A stretch of 64,000 bases of DNA from Harmothoe impar. Its lineage: Eukaryota > Annelida > Polychaeta > Phyllodocida > Polynoidae. Below the pieces are notes generated by a model. The model was not told the origin of the DNA. It was given only the letters and a program-made list of their open reading frames with translations, and ran no database searches. A program made the translations under genes and the position numbers. Location of the stretch: contig OX381720.1 in the NCBI GenBank assembly GCA_947462335.1, positions 47,976,981-48,040,980 on the forward strand, in the 5' to 3' direction. This document shows positions 24,065-39,000 of this stretch, one piece after another. The first letter of the stretch is position 1. Every line of letters starts with the position of its first letter.

Positions 24065-27000
24065 CTGAAGGGGGAGTGTCTTATATTAGGCAAATCTAAT
24101 GTTGATCAATAAGAGTTTCTTATATTAGGGACATCTAATGTTGATCTATAATAAATTGACCGGAGATCCTGTATTGTATTTCCATATAACGTATTTAGAT
24201 TGCAATAGAAACTGAGTATTAGATACATATATTTGTATGTGTTTATTCAAAGACATTCCATGTGAAATATGATACATCCCTTGGGCTATGATATGTCATA
24301 CGAGATATTTCAAGATGTACACCTATTTATTTATAGTATTCAGATTGTGTCAGGGACTAGCACATTTAGATACAGCGGAATGGTTGGCAGCCGTGGATAC
24401 TCTGTAGGCCGACAGCTGCCACCATTAAGCAATAAAGTGATGCAGGGGCGGATCCAGGGGGGCGCAGGGGGCGCGCGCCCTTATTTTTCTGTACATTTTA
24501 ATCATAATTAATGTAGATGGTTCAACAACCCCAATGCTGTAGGTATTACAGCGCCCCCTCTTTCCCAATTTTCTGGATTCGCCCCTGTGATGATCAATAA
24601 AATCCTTCTCTATTCTTTATTTATACTTATTTTATCTATCCTCTTTATTCACCTTTGCCATGCTCTTGTCTCTGGAGTATGCCATCTTGACGTCTTTCAG
24701 GATGCCGCGTTTCTTCATGGCAAGAACCTCCTCTCTGAACAGGCAGTCTATGTCCTGGTTTCGGCAGCCGTAGTACAGGTGGAGGTCACCTGGGGAAATA
24801 CAAACATCCCTGTTAATCAACTAGAGGCTGTGGTGGCTCATTTGATATTGGGTTTAACTGTTGTCGTTTTTAAAAATCCAAAGGTGTCTATTGGGGCTAA
24901 CCTCTTTTATGTTCAGAGTGATGGTTAAGGTAAATGCTAGATATATCACACGGCTTATGAGGTAAAAAATAAATGAAAGGTCTGAAGCAAAGTACATAAA
25001 CAGCATAGTATTATAGTCAATAAGATGAGATGAGGAGAACATATGTTAAATCAGTGATTATATCAGTTTATATTAATAAAGCAATTAGGACAATCACATG
25101 TTATCGCTCGTTTAAAATCATAGACGGGCTCAATAATAGTGAACATGAATTAGTGATCATTCCACCTAAAAATGGCCCTGTATATAAACAATCGGTTTAT
25201 GGATATGTGGTGTTATTAACCTCCTGTAGGCTTGATGTCTGATGGGAAGATTTCCATTATCAACATATCTAGTTTCCATGAATGATGTTGTAGTGGGACG
25301 CTGTACTATTTCTATAGAACCGGATTGAGTTATTTTGGTTATGTCTGTTGTGGCGTATCCGGGCCGCACTCCTGTCTGATGCCCGGTATGTGATTACATA
25401 ACCCGGCACCTGAGGATTGGTGGAGTGCGACTTGGTAATATGCACCGAGCCGAGACCGCCACGTGTCACCCGACATAACCCGGGTACCGTGTCGGTCCGG
25501 AGAAACCGGTTTCAGGTTACCCGGAGTTCCTAGGGAACTCAAGTGTTTACGAGTAATGGAGTGGAGTTACATAAGGCTCAGTATATAAACCCATGGGTTC
25601 TGCTACTCGAGGACTCAGTCTCGCTGTGCACTTCGGCCAGCTTGATTGTTCCTCAACAGAGATTCCTAGAACTCTGTTGTACTTTTTGGCCTAGTCCTGC
25701 TGCTGCTCCTAATTTGGTGATCCTGCGTCTCTTTCCGTTCCACCCTTTGGGAGAACAGAGGAGATAGGCGCATTGGTAGATAACTCCAGGCCCGCCTCCC
25801 TCTGAGGAGTCCGGTCCATATGGAGTTGACCAAGATCGGAGAGAGCCTTGGACATTGGGGAATTATTTATTAGACCGTGAGCGTATCACTCCTGTATGTT
25901 CATGTAACACCTGTTGTTGGAAAGCATATTTGAATATCACTATCCGTCTGTATGATTACGTGCCGTATGTCAGAATGAATAAAGAGTAATTTCTGAACAA
26001 CCTATTTTCGAATCTGGAGTTTTTCATAGCTTATGCCTATCTTAGAATAGCCAACAGCTACAATGTGTAAGCATGATACCATAAATGCATATCTCTTCTA
26101 ATTATTTAGAAAATTGCAATTGCCCTTATGTCAATGTCTGTAGAGATGAAAACTGTAAAGTTGAAGCCAGTCAAATAAAATGATTATTCTTCACTTTGTG
26201 AGATTTGGATGTTATAGATGGATAGGCCTAAACTAGTGAACTGCATGCTCAAGTAACTAAAATAATCGATTTCCCTATATACATGTATATATCATCAAAG
26301 ATTGTCCTTGGTTTGAGGTTTGTGTTAAAACATGTACCTGTCACATTGCTGGAGATCTCTGGACTTTGATGAAGGGCCAGTTTGTGGCGCCAGAAGGACC
26401 GGAAAGGGGAGATCCCTGTTCCCTGAGCAATCATCAGGGATGGTCTAGAGGCTGCCATAGCAAGACGGAACGCGTGGGCCCTGGATAATGACCATAAATA
26501 GTAGTTATAAAATTGGAAGAAAGATTATCGTATTTGAGATGAAATTTTGAGCAATGTGAAACCATTTAGGTAAGGTCTGTGCACATCAGTACAAGTATAG
26601 GTTAAACTTGGAACAAATTGTTAGCCAGTTTGGATCTGTTTATTATGAAGCAGATCGCCATATCTAAAGTGCAGCTGGCTTCTTTTTCTGTGATTAGCCT
26701 CTTGATTATTATATCAGATATTTAAAGTTGTATAGATACAAACTTACACTGAGAGACTGACGTATGCTGACTGTGTGACAGACAGACTCGACATGTATCC
26801 TGTGGCCAGACCCTTTAATTCGGTGCCGTTCCTTGTGTACACAATCTCCTTGAAGGTGACATTGTAGACGGGCTTCTTCTCATAGAGTGGGGCTGTACTG
26901 ATGCTGTACTTCCTTGGTTTGATGGTGGTGACGTGTCGGAGCAGCATCTCGGGGTAAATGGACTGCGGCTTGGCCTTTTGGATGACCTCCAGGTAGGACA

Positions 27001-30000
27001 AGGGCATCGCAGCATCCACAACCAGAGCATCGTTTGTTGTAGTCTCCCCCATCTCCTTTATATATAAAGGTATTTACAGATGTGTGTCATCATAGTTTTA
27101 TTATAATGTTTTATCTTAATACATGATGGTATAACTACAGTTGGCGTCTATAACGGAATGATATAAATAAAAGGAGTTTTGTTTAGTAAGTGTATTAACC
27201 AATGAATTCATCATACTATTAAACCAGGTTTATCTTGGAATTAATTCAGACATACCTCATCAACCGTTGGATTTGCAGCGTGAATTATGTTCAGCCTCTC
27301 CTAAAGGAAAAGAAATAAGACAATGGTAAATGATAATTAATTTTAAAATGCCTTCTTCTTTTATTCAATCAATATCACCCGTACTATAAAATGTGTGTTA
27401 CGGTAACATGGGAAAAGAGTAAAACACACTTTGAAATGTTACACACATTATGAGCATGAACACACTTTTCTCAACACACTTACACAACTATTTTGTCAAA
27501 TATGTGTAGGTATTAAAAGTGTGTACAATATACACACATTTTTATTGACACCAGATGGCACCACAAGCATTGTTTTAAAGATTTCCATCACACTTCAAGA
27601 TTGTGATTGCACTTTTGATCATGTTTAATGATTTGATATGAAATTTTAAACAAATTATAAAGTGTAACTTTAATGGATGCATGAAGCTAAGAAGTTAAAA
27701 ATTCCCTTGAAGACTGAATATCCTGTCCTAGTAAGGTCTAAAGAAATGCGGAAATAATAGGACACCTTTCCTGTGTGTTCAGCTATAAAAGTCAGTATGT
27801 AATTGAAACCTGCATGAGGTCAATCCGTACAATTTGCTAATATGTAGGATCGCTTTTAAGATTAACACACTTTTGAAAAAGTGTGTAGTGTGTTTAAAGA
27901 AAGGGTGTGTCAAAAAGGTATACAAAAAAGGGTGTTAAAACAGTGTTAGGTTAGCACACATATTTGTAGAGTGCATAATCCCACAAATTCTAATAACTTT
28001 CCATCAAAATATTTCAAAACATATATACTATTCCAACTCTACTTTTTAAATAATGTTTAGTCGTTAGGACTGAGAACCAGGACTGAGAACCAGTTCTAAA
28101 ATATGACTTACAAGGTCCAGGATTCCAATGCTTTGAACGAATTCACTGCTCCTCCTCATTTGACCCTGAATGAACAATATAACGGATCAGCAGTTTTAGT
28201 CATCTCCCCATTAGGCCAAAAAAAGGTTTGTTTCAGGTCACCCGACCGAGCCTATCAAAATAGGGCCGACCCTAGTTTTTTTAATGCAATTTTGAAGAAA
28301 TTTACGTTGTTTACCCTTTTTTGGGGTAAATTTTAGGGTCTTTGGAGAGGCCGGCCAGTTCTTTCATGATTAAAAGGAAATCCGACCTACCGACCCTACA
28401 TTTTCTGCCCATGTTACCTGAAACAAACCTTTTTTTGGCCTTAGGCTCTCCCCACAGCCAATACGAAAACCTTACCGGATACCAGCTATTGCTGGCTAAA
28501 GGTTTGCTACTGCCGAATGGCTGGCTATGATCCTAGTCTACCTGCCAATTTAACGGCCTGGGAATTGGTCCATTATCAAGGTTTTTATAGAGATATATAA
28601 ATGGAATATTCTGTAGAAAGTTACACAAAAGTATAAGGTACAGAGAATTGCATATCATACACCATTGGGGCTGTCCATAAATGAGGTCATGCTGGAGGGG
28701 GGGGAGGGGGGGGGTACCATGTACCATGACCAAACATGACAAGGGGGGGGGGAGGGGGGGTCGTGTGGTGCATGACGTCATGTTTGAAAAAAAAGTGATT
28801 GCAGAGGAAAGGACAGAATGCAAGGAAAGCAGGAAAAACAGGAAATGTCAGTGAAGAATTTGGCATTATATATTTTTCAAAATTGTCTGCAGCAGGGGGG
28901 GGGGGGTAGCCTCCCGAACAGAGCTGCTTGGAATGTCCCATTCAAAAGTGGAGTTAGTGCTCAATCACAACGGGAACACTCAGTAAGGCATATTATTTTG
29001 TAGTAAATAGATAGAATGAGGTTGTATCAAGGTTGATTACATCAACACAGATATGATCGGATCTTATTACAGGTGTAATTGATGAATTTCTACTCCAAAA
29101 AGTCTCTTACTCTCAGGCGAGATGGCAGCCATCTTGCCGTCTAACTGACATACATTGTTGCCATGGTAATGTTACTTCTTGAATTTCTGAATTTTCAACA
29201 ATACAATTTCCTCTATATATGGGCAATATTATGTAAGAGAGGGTCCCATAGGGCATTTTCAAAAGCAGTAAACTGAGGTTAAAACTGTGGTGATTGACCC
29301 AGGGTTTTGAAAAAGGTGTGTCCAGTCAAGACCGAAGTACTGAAAATGTAAGCCGATCCAAATGCGGTTAGAAAATATAAAGACAAAGGTCCACAAGTTT
29401 TGGTCTGTAGCCTGGGTTATTTCACGAGTTGCAGGTTGGGCTGCATTTCACGAGGCCGTAGGCAGAGTGAAATGCAGCCCTACCTTCAACAAGTGAAATA
29501 ACCCAGCTACAGACTAAAACGAATGTTCCTTTGTATTTATTTTTTACTTTTTCGATTCAAATTAAATAATTATAGGGGGGAGGGCCTAAATTGGCTAGAA
29601 TAGCTTTTTTCTACGCCATTCAAATGTAAACAAACCGCCGTTTTGATGACATCACAGGGCAGTGTAATACAGCCATAGGTTATTGCACCGGGGGCATGTA
29701 ATACGGCGCTCCTTGCTTAAATCAATGGCACTGTTGTATTTCATAAAAAATATAAATCCATATTCTAGAGATCCCCCCAGACTTTGCCTTCTATCTAGCT
29801 GCCACCAGTCAGGGGTAAATCCACCCCTGCTTCAGTTCCCCCTTCCCAATAATTCCCCTACTCCCACATTTCATTCCCCCATTCTCTCAGGGGCTGTAGA
29901 TTTGTCTGGGGGGGGGGGGTTGATTCTGTAGCATATCAAGATTGTATGGAGGGGGAGGAAGATCTTGCCAAAATAGGGGGAAACTAAGATAGTCCATTCA

Positions 30001-33000
30001 TCCCAGGTACCAGAAGTGGTTTCTCAGGGAGGTTTGGGGGATTTTAAGGGTTGGGACACAAGAATGGCAGACTTTTTTATGACAGGCCATGAAATATGAC
30101 TGAGGGTTTCATATTGCAGGGGTGTGTGTGAAATACCATGTTCTTTCATTAAACCAACAGGGCTGCCGTATTCACCATGATATAAATCAAGGTTCCAACG
30201 ACGTTGTATTATAATGATGGCTAATGGAAAGAAATCCAATTTCTAAAGGCAGAACTCAGCTAGTAATAATGGACTTATCCCTTTAAATAATTATATACGT
30301 TCATACACCCAAAAGGAAGCAGTAAAGCTTTTGCGGGGGGGGGGGGGGGGTACTCTCTGCATGACGTCATATTTTTAGGGGGGTCAAGGGTTGCATGACG
30401 AAACATGACAAGGGGGGGAGGAGGGGGTCAAAAACGGTCCAAAAAAGCATGACGTCATTTACGGACGGCCCCAATTTAGGGAGTAAGTTTTTTTTCAAAC
30501 GGGCGGGGGGGGGGGGGGGTGGTAGGCTTTCAAAAATTGGCACGCACGCGGGCTCTTTGAGGCATAGTAACGCGCGGGCTTTTTGGCTCAAAACAAGTAA
30601 TTTTTTCACTTCCCCAGTCAAGGGGTGCAAATCCCCCCCCCCTAACCATCCCCCTCTTTAAAAAAGAATCACTCCCTTATGACCGTGTGTTATGTCTCAT
30701 TCCATTATATGGGGTTTAAAGGGTTGTTGCTAGGGATTTTTCTTTTGATTAATAAATCATTTATTCTGTCTCACCTTACCTGAGAGGTATATTTCGTTAA
30801 CAGAGTAAACTTTCTTACACAACAATGTGTGTGTGAGTGTGCGTGTGTGTGTGCTATGACCATTACATTGACCATATATATATCAACCCAATGCATCCTA
30901 GTATTCATTATAGGATTGAAACAGAATAATTACGAAAGGCTGCTTTAAGCTTTGAGGCTTTTTCTAGGCAAATACGTGCTAGCTCTCTTAGGTGCGCGGA
31001 CAAACGTTCACAGCCCAATCTTAATATCAAAACCTTAGATCCTAATCTCTGGTCTTAATATCTCACCAGGAACCAGCAAAGCCCCCCCCCTTCTAGGTCA
31101 GCAGCCATACCCGATATAAATTTAAAAATCGAGCATGTGACTGCATCACAAATATGACTCAGGGTCGGGGGGAAATATATATCATATACCCCTACCCCTG
31201 TCCTAGGGCATGATTGCAGCACACCAACGTCTCTCATAGATCTAGGACAGTGTAAAAACCATCTTATTTTCCTGCTTTAACCCTACAGCCCATGGGATCG
31301 GCCATGGCTCAAAATTGCCTTTAACATTGAGCTCTATGGAAGGCAAAAAGTTGTCATTTTTGCACTAGTTAAAGTTGAAATAGAAAATTGGTTTGGTGGC
31401 AAAATTTGTCTCTTTTGTAATTTAAATATTATGCAGCAGTACATTTAATGCCTGTAACATATTGGTATCAAGGTAATTCTGATAGTGAATAAAGCACAAT
31501 ACATTATATGGACTTGGGCTGGATTAAACCTGCCTGTTTATTAGATACGTATTGACTCGGTATAAGCCAATTGATAGAAAAAAAAAAAAAAATATAATTA
31601 ATTAACTAACCACGTTAAATATGACACAAAGCAAGCGAGCAGTGAGCTGTCCAACCTCTCTGGGCGGCGCTCTGGCATAAACAACAACAGCGGTAACCAA
31701 CGTACACACTCTGCCTAGATACATAACATAGGGGGCGCTCCTAACCGGATAGCAGAGGTTTGGCGCGCGCGAATGACCTGACCAATAGCGGGAACAAGGG
31801 ACTCGTACCCAACCATTTAAAATGTGACAAAAACGTCTCAGTTTGCATCTCAACCCGTGCATTTGACCCAGGGGCGTGCCCCTGAGTCAATTATCTCGTA
31901 GCACTTTATAGGACCCGTTCCTGGCTTACATTTTCAAACGCATGTGTTATAAGATACTATAAACATACTTCCTTTCAATGTGTACTATGAACTTTGACTT
32001 TATATCAATCACAGTATTGTATAATAATACATAATGAGTCTTTGATACATTAACAATGCTTTCACCCAGTGGATTCTCCACTGAGATGATTGGGGGGGGG
32101 GGGCAAAGAGATATCAAGCAGTAGATGGGTTGAATCTCAGGTTTGTTTAAAAATAGGAATTTTGGTATTTCAATTTTGTATTTGTCAAGATTTCAATCTT
32201 TCTGTCCCCTGGACCAACTCATGCTCTTGTGACTAAGTTTCTGTTGTCTCTATACTGTTCCTTTTTACTTCTCTAGTAAGCTTCCTTCAGCTGATGTGCA
32301 TACACGTTTAAATTTAGCCTTTGCATGTATGTCATATGAGCTATTTTGAAGTCCCGGTTTTGTGCTTTTTGTCTCTTTTCAAACAAATAATTTTTGATGC
32401 CGGCAAAAAAAAAATCTCCATATTCAAGGATGGCAAATATATATGTCTATTATAATTAAATGGCTGTCCATACATCAATAAAGGTATTTATTAACCTGCC
32501 CATCTGATAGGTCCGGAATGCAGCTACTCTCAGTTGTTCACTAAAGGATTTCTCATATGAAAGACCTTGGTCCAATATAACACCCAGATACTTGGTCAAC
32601 CTCAAAAATTGTTTCCTTGTTCATAACTTATTTGCAATTATTCCGGTGAGCTCTACCAGAGAAGCACATGATCTTTAGGGATAGGAACTATATGGTTGTC
32701 TCCTTCCATTCCTCAGGTATTCTTTGGGTATCCAATGAATATTTGAACAGATGTGTTATCTGGGGGACCAAAATCCAAAAGCATCCTTCATTACTCTACT
32801 ATCAACTTCAGTAAATCCGGATGATTTATGTGTCTTGATGCCCTGTACCAATGTACAGACCTCCTCCTCTGATGTGGTAAACTCAGATAACTTACTGTCA
32901 CAAGCCTGGAAGATGGGAGTCCACATACTGTGTTATTATCCTCTGACATACAATCTCGACAAGATATCTTTCATTTTGTCCAAAAACTAGTAAAATCACC

Positions 33001-36000
33001 TTTGGGTGGTCGATAAACATTTAGAATTAAAATGTTTTTCTTTTGCTCTCTTTTGCTCATTATAGGTAGCATTTCAAGATCTTATATACTAATTACTTCA
33101 GTCTCGTGACAATCCACAACAACACATTCATTTCTAACAAGTAAGCAGACCACCAGCCTTTTTTGATTTGCCAACTTCCAGCCATGTTTTGTCTGATCTA
33201 ATGGTTTGATATCCCTTCAGATTAAAATTACCCATTATATATTTTCTTCTGACCAAGATTCCAAACAAGTAATAACATCAAAGGCACTATAATCAAACAT
33301 GATTCTAAAATCCTCTATACAATTTCTAATACTTCCCAAATTAAGATAGAGACGTCTCTATAAAATGCAAGACTGAGCACCTTGAACCACGAGGTAAAGT
33401 GGCACCTTCTCAGTCTGATGTACAGACATGCAGCTAGTGCTGAAAACTGCCTCCAAAGCCTACAACGTACAAGAGGGAATGATAAGAAGAGGGTAAAAAC
33501 TGAACGCCCCAAACGTGAGAAGTACCGTCGCAGCCCCATATACCGTGGAAGTACATTTATTTTATGGGATGAACTTTCACAAGAGGATCTAATGATCAAG
33601 AGTGTACACTCATTCAAGACTAAAATGAGAAAGATTATTAGATAATGATCTGCTTAAAGAACAAAAGTAGTATCTTTATTATACTTTATCCTGTGCCCTT
33701 ACTGACTGACTACTGTAAAACCTCGCGTATAAGCCTAACTCACGTATCAGCCGCACCCCTAACTTTGGGAAATCCTATAAGCCTAATAGGGTATATGAAA
33801 ATTGTTAATTTAGTAGTGTATTATACTTCTAAAAACTCTCGTATAAGCCGCATCCCATATATATATATATATATATAGGCATGTTTGGTATCAAAAGAAA
33901 GCTGGCTCTGATTCGCGTACAAGCTGGGGCTTCTACGCGAGGTTTTACAGTACTTAGCCCCTCTTAATGATATTAAATACTGGTAGAGTAGTTCCTGGAA
34001 TATCTCCAAAGGACAAGAACTATAGCTGATGCAGCAGATGGATGCAGATCCCTAGCCTGCAACACAGCTACAAAACGGACCAGATTATATGACAAATCCC
34101 AAGTGGCCTTAATGTCAATTTAGTTGATAGTAGCATTACATTTTCTAGGTATGGCTAATCACCTAAACCTAAGTCATGAAATACATTGACTCATCTGAGG
34201 GTTCTACTGTGGCACACTTGAGAGACGCGCTGCAGTACCCCCTGTATAAACCCATAAAATGAACACAACAAGAAACTGATTATTTCTAGTAATGAAGTAT
34301 TTAATTGTAAATTTTTCATTTCCTGTACATATTTCTTTACTGACCGTGTTGGCAGAATGTGTTCTACCTTTATAAGGATTTATGGTCAATAAACCCACTG
34401 TAAAGCCTCACGTATAAGCCTAACTTGTGTATAAGCCGCACCAGTTTGGGCCAATTCTATAAGCCGCACCAGCGATCTGACTAAGGTGACTTTTGTACTC
34501 TATTATAATAGCAAAAACTCACGTATGAGCCGCACCTTGACCATTGGCCAATCCTATAAACCACACCGCTGACTCGCATACTTTACGGTATTCAAAAAAA
34601 GAAAAAAAAAGAAACCCCCAATCTGTGCTGAAACTTCTTTATGGAATGAGGGATGGAATGTGAATGGAACAAAAACGTTCTTTTTAGGTTATTTTTCTTT
34701 GAACAACCCTATAGGATGGTATTTTCTATGACATATCCGAAGGTTCTTATTAAGTAATTTAAGCCAGAAGATCGGAAATGACGTCAGCTTTTGTTTAAGG
34801 CGTCATTTATGAACGCCATCAAATTTTGAACCAAATTTGGAGCCACTTGATAGTGAAAAAGAGGAAAATATCACTGTGCCAATTAGAACTGTGACACCTT
34901 AAAGATAATTCTCTGATAAATAGTTATCAACTTATAGACAATTTAATTTCAGAATCTCGCCTGAAAAGGGTACACAGCATCCTTAAAAAAGTAAACATCA
35001 CTGTAAACATATCCACTTTAATTCAAACAATATCAAACAACATGGATACCTTCAAGATCATTTTTTCTTCTCTTCAACCTCTCTATAATGCATACAGTGT
35101 ACAGAAATACTCACTCTGTTGAGTAGAGCACCACTGTGTCTGCGGGCGCTCACCGCGCTGTTCCTTCTTAGTCCATCCATGTCATTGACACAATCAATGA
35201 ACTCGTGACTGGCTGGCGCCATCAGATCCAGGAACCAAGTCAGTGCCTGGGTTAGGGTCAGCTCCTCTGGGAATCGCTCATCGGGATGCCATGTCTCTTT
35301 CTCAGAGTCTTACATTTGAAATAGGAATATACAATGATTTAGGTTTGCTCTATGAATAGATACTAGAATATAATATTAATTGAAATAAATGTACTTGTTT
35401 TCTGAATACAATTATCATGGACCTAGGTGCCTGCCGACCTGTCAGTATCAGACGATAAGTTTCAGAAAGAAATCATTTACAAATGATATTAGTAGTAGTT
35501 ATAGGACGTGTACCAATCTGTACGCGAAATACAGTGAAGGAGCCTTATAGTCTAGCAGTATTTAGATTTCGTCAGGATTTTCGCCATGAGGCCCATATTA
35601 TAAGTAGTCTTAAATGGTGTAAAGAAAATATGGGGGTACCCAGAGCTAGTTTCTGAGATATCTGGCTTTGGGTTTGGAGTGATCTGTAATGGGATCACGT
35701 GGTGATAGAACATATGTGCATGAAATAGCATCTTAAAGTAATTACTAATGGTAGAAAGACGATGTGTTTACTCCGCTACTACATCCAGAACTGACCAGGT
35801 AAGGCGATTTTGGCGCTCCCTGACATGTTTGTATGACATGTGACCACATGCTGTGCTTCCATTGGTTTGTACTGTCTAATTAGGTCAATATTAGTACAAT
35901 TGTTTACCCAGAAAATAGTTCCTGTTTTGTTCCTCCAGCAGATCATCCAGAGGTGGCATAAAACAGGTTTCTCAAAACAGAGAATTCTATTTCTGATTCA

Positions 36001-39000
36001 CAGAAATAAAATTGGTGGGTATTTAGAAAAAATAAAATTGAAATTTTATTTTTCTAGTTCAATGGTCATGCAGCAGCTAAGCTGTGGTTGGTTGAGTTCA
36101 GGATGTTTCATCTTATTCAAAGATTCATCAGGTAGACATTCAGGAGTTTCAGGGTTCAGTTGTTAAATTAAAATACACAATGTAAATTAATTTAAGCCTG
36201 ATTCTGGATTTTTTAGAACCACACTGGGTTAGTTCCAGATCTGACCCAATTTTTGTGACCTAGTTCAGGACTTCCAGTCAGTCAAACAAGTTGGGAGCTG
36301 CACTGTCTGTGTGCAACCTACTAGGTAGGGGATCTTTTTTACTTGGTCAATACTATATCTCATAGTTTTAGATTAGGTGTAGGATCAATTTTACAATTGA
36401 TATTTTCCCTTTACCCCCAACACTGAAACACACATTCAAGTGAAGTGAAAGGGTAACGACATTTTTGTAACAAAATGCACAAACCCCGGTAACAGTCACG
36501 TGTGTCCACCAAAGGTAAAGGGAAAATATCAATTGAAAAATCTTAAAGTAATTACATTTCCCTATAGTTCTCTCAGGACATCAGTCTATAATCTTTTACA
36601 TCCAGAAACAATATTTTGAACATATGGTCCCATGCATATTTTAAAGGTTTTTGGTGTTTGAGATAAAAAATATATAAATGGAGTACAGTCTTGATGTGGT
36701 ACACGTATAGCTTTCAGCAGGCCTACTACAAGAGCCCCAGTAGAGTAAGGGTAAGGCTTTAGACTCACATACAGGAGGCCCTGGGTTCAAGCCCCGGTCA
36801 GGTCTTGGAGGGTAATTTTGACAACATATCAAAATATAATGACCTGCGCAGATGACATGTTTACAATAGGGTCTAGCCACCTTAAAGCCCCAGCGCCCCT
36901 ATACATAGGGCTGAGTACCTGTCCCGGCTCCACTCCGACTGCCGCTGGAGGGGTACTGAGAGCTGCGCCTTTGAGGATTAAATGTCCCTTTGCAATAAGG
37001 GTTCATCAATTCAATATCGGTTGCTTGTTAGAAACAAATCCGCTGTCAAATCCCACAACATGAGAGAAAGGAAAAAATGTTGTGATTTGGCCTTGTTGGC
37101 TATATTGGGGCTTATATTGGCCAAGAGGGGGCCAATATAAGATATGTGTTGGGATTTGGAGATACCAAATATCAAAACACTTAGATATTTTCTTTTGATT
37201 CTGCCGAACAATGTTTCGATTTAGAGATGTAGCTAAAGTGCCAACATTTTTATTCATTATTCCACAATTTTGTGGATGTTCAATACATCCATAAATTTAT
37301 GGAGGTCTGCTAATTTGCGGAGACACAGCACCCTGGTCCCCACCTCATCTCCAGTATATCCTGGACAACTAGTAATTATACACAAGTACCCATTTACCAT
37401 TGCAATTATTGGGAGTATCACAACTATAAAAATATAGAAAAGAAAATGCATCTGCTGGACAAAATTATCTCCATGCAACCCGCAATGCCCTCTGGTGGAG
37501 GTTGGAGATACAGTGTTGGGTCAATGTTGGGCCAAGGTTGTTATAAGATCGCCATTTCTTTCAAAGCTGTAAAATAGCTGAGAACACAGGGATCGAAATA
37601 GACAAAAACACTGGGAACCTAGTGGAAGGAGGTGCGAGATTGCGAGAGTTGGTGCGTGAATTACAACCTCTGGAAGGTGTATTCATGCGTATGCGAACCT
37701 AACTAATTGTCCCAGCTTATTTCAGACTCAGACTTCACACTTACCAAAGACTTGCAGCATGAGCGGCACATACTTTACACTTACCAAAGACTTGCAGCAT
37801 GAGCGGCACATACTTTACACTTACCAAAGACTTGCAGCATGAGCGGCACATACTTTACACTTACCAAAGACTTGCAGCATGAGCGGCACATACTTTACAC
37901 TTACCAAAGACTTGCAGTATGAGTGGCACAGACTGTACACTTACCAAAGACTTGCAGTATGAGTGGCTCATCGTACTGCTCAGGCGCCACCCTGAGTTTA
38001 CCCAGAACCATGTTTACATGTTGGACCTGGTTGGACGAGTGGATCTGAAGGTGGTCACAAGGCTCAAAGTGCAGATTCTCCTTGTTGTCCTCTGCACTGA
38101 ACTGTATGTCGAAGTACTTTGGGCTGGTTGAATAAGAAAAGTCCATAAATTAGAACCAGATTGAAGAATAGCAAAATGTTATGGTTTTGTGAACCTTTTA
38201 AAAGGATATAGGGTCGCAATGTACTAGGCTTGCATTTTAGATGCTTCAATCTACGGTCATTCTTTGGCCTTCGGAATAGTGCTTACGCATTAGGGTGGGC
38301 ATGAGCTCATCCCAATGCCGAGCAGGTCAACGTGTCTTTCCCTTCTTATGCAGATCATTTACAGTGTACATTTACCTATCTGTGAATTGTTTCTTATTTG
38401 TGTAAATCATACATTCTATTCATGACCTAATGGTCATTATCTAAAACAGCAAATATACATTGTTTGCGTGGTATAAAAAGCCCTGTTTCTACTACCATTT
38501 ATTGGGCTTTTTGTCAAACCTTGAATTTATAGGCCTATGTTTTTGTGCAGAAATGTGCGAAGTGCTCTTTCTTCTATTATGATACCCCCCTCACTCATGT
38601 AATCTGGATGTAATGATTATTCATATGTATCCTAATGGACATTCAGCAGAAACAGGAGAAATACATAAAATACCGCCCCCATCCACTTCCCTCGTTGTCG
38701 GACACAGAGCTAAAGGGAAAACACTTACGTGGTTCCTTTGCCTTGCAGTTCCCTCACCTGCGTGACCTCCACCCTCTTCGTGTCTGTGTTGTGGAGATGG
38801 CTGAGATCTAAAAATTGAAATTTGCATGTCTCGTGAATACACGTGTTGCTTTTGCTGTAGTCCCCTATACTGCCTTCCTCCCATTTCCCCCTTTCCCTAC
38901 TCCCACTCCCTATTGCCTTATTGGCCTAGTCCCCTGCTCCCTCCCTCTCCTAAACCTGAAACCACTTTTTACTTTTTGATTTTCCGTTTTTCCTTACTGA

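Noticed and set aside
37257..37478. 73-codon minus-strand frame with a hydrophobic start in a NOS intron
   Set aside because: No phase-compatible splice sites with the neighbouring exons, and no family recognised.
37736..37970. 40 bp direct repeats resembling a CRISPR array or iteron origin
   Set aside because: The repeats are contiguous and derive from the adjacent NOS exon boundary.
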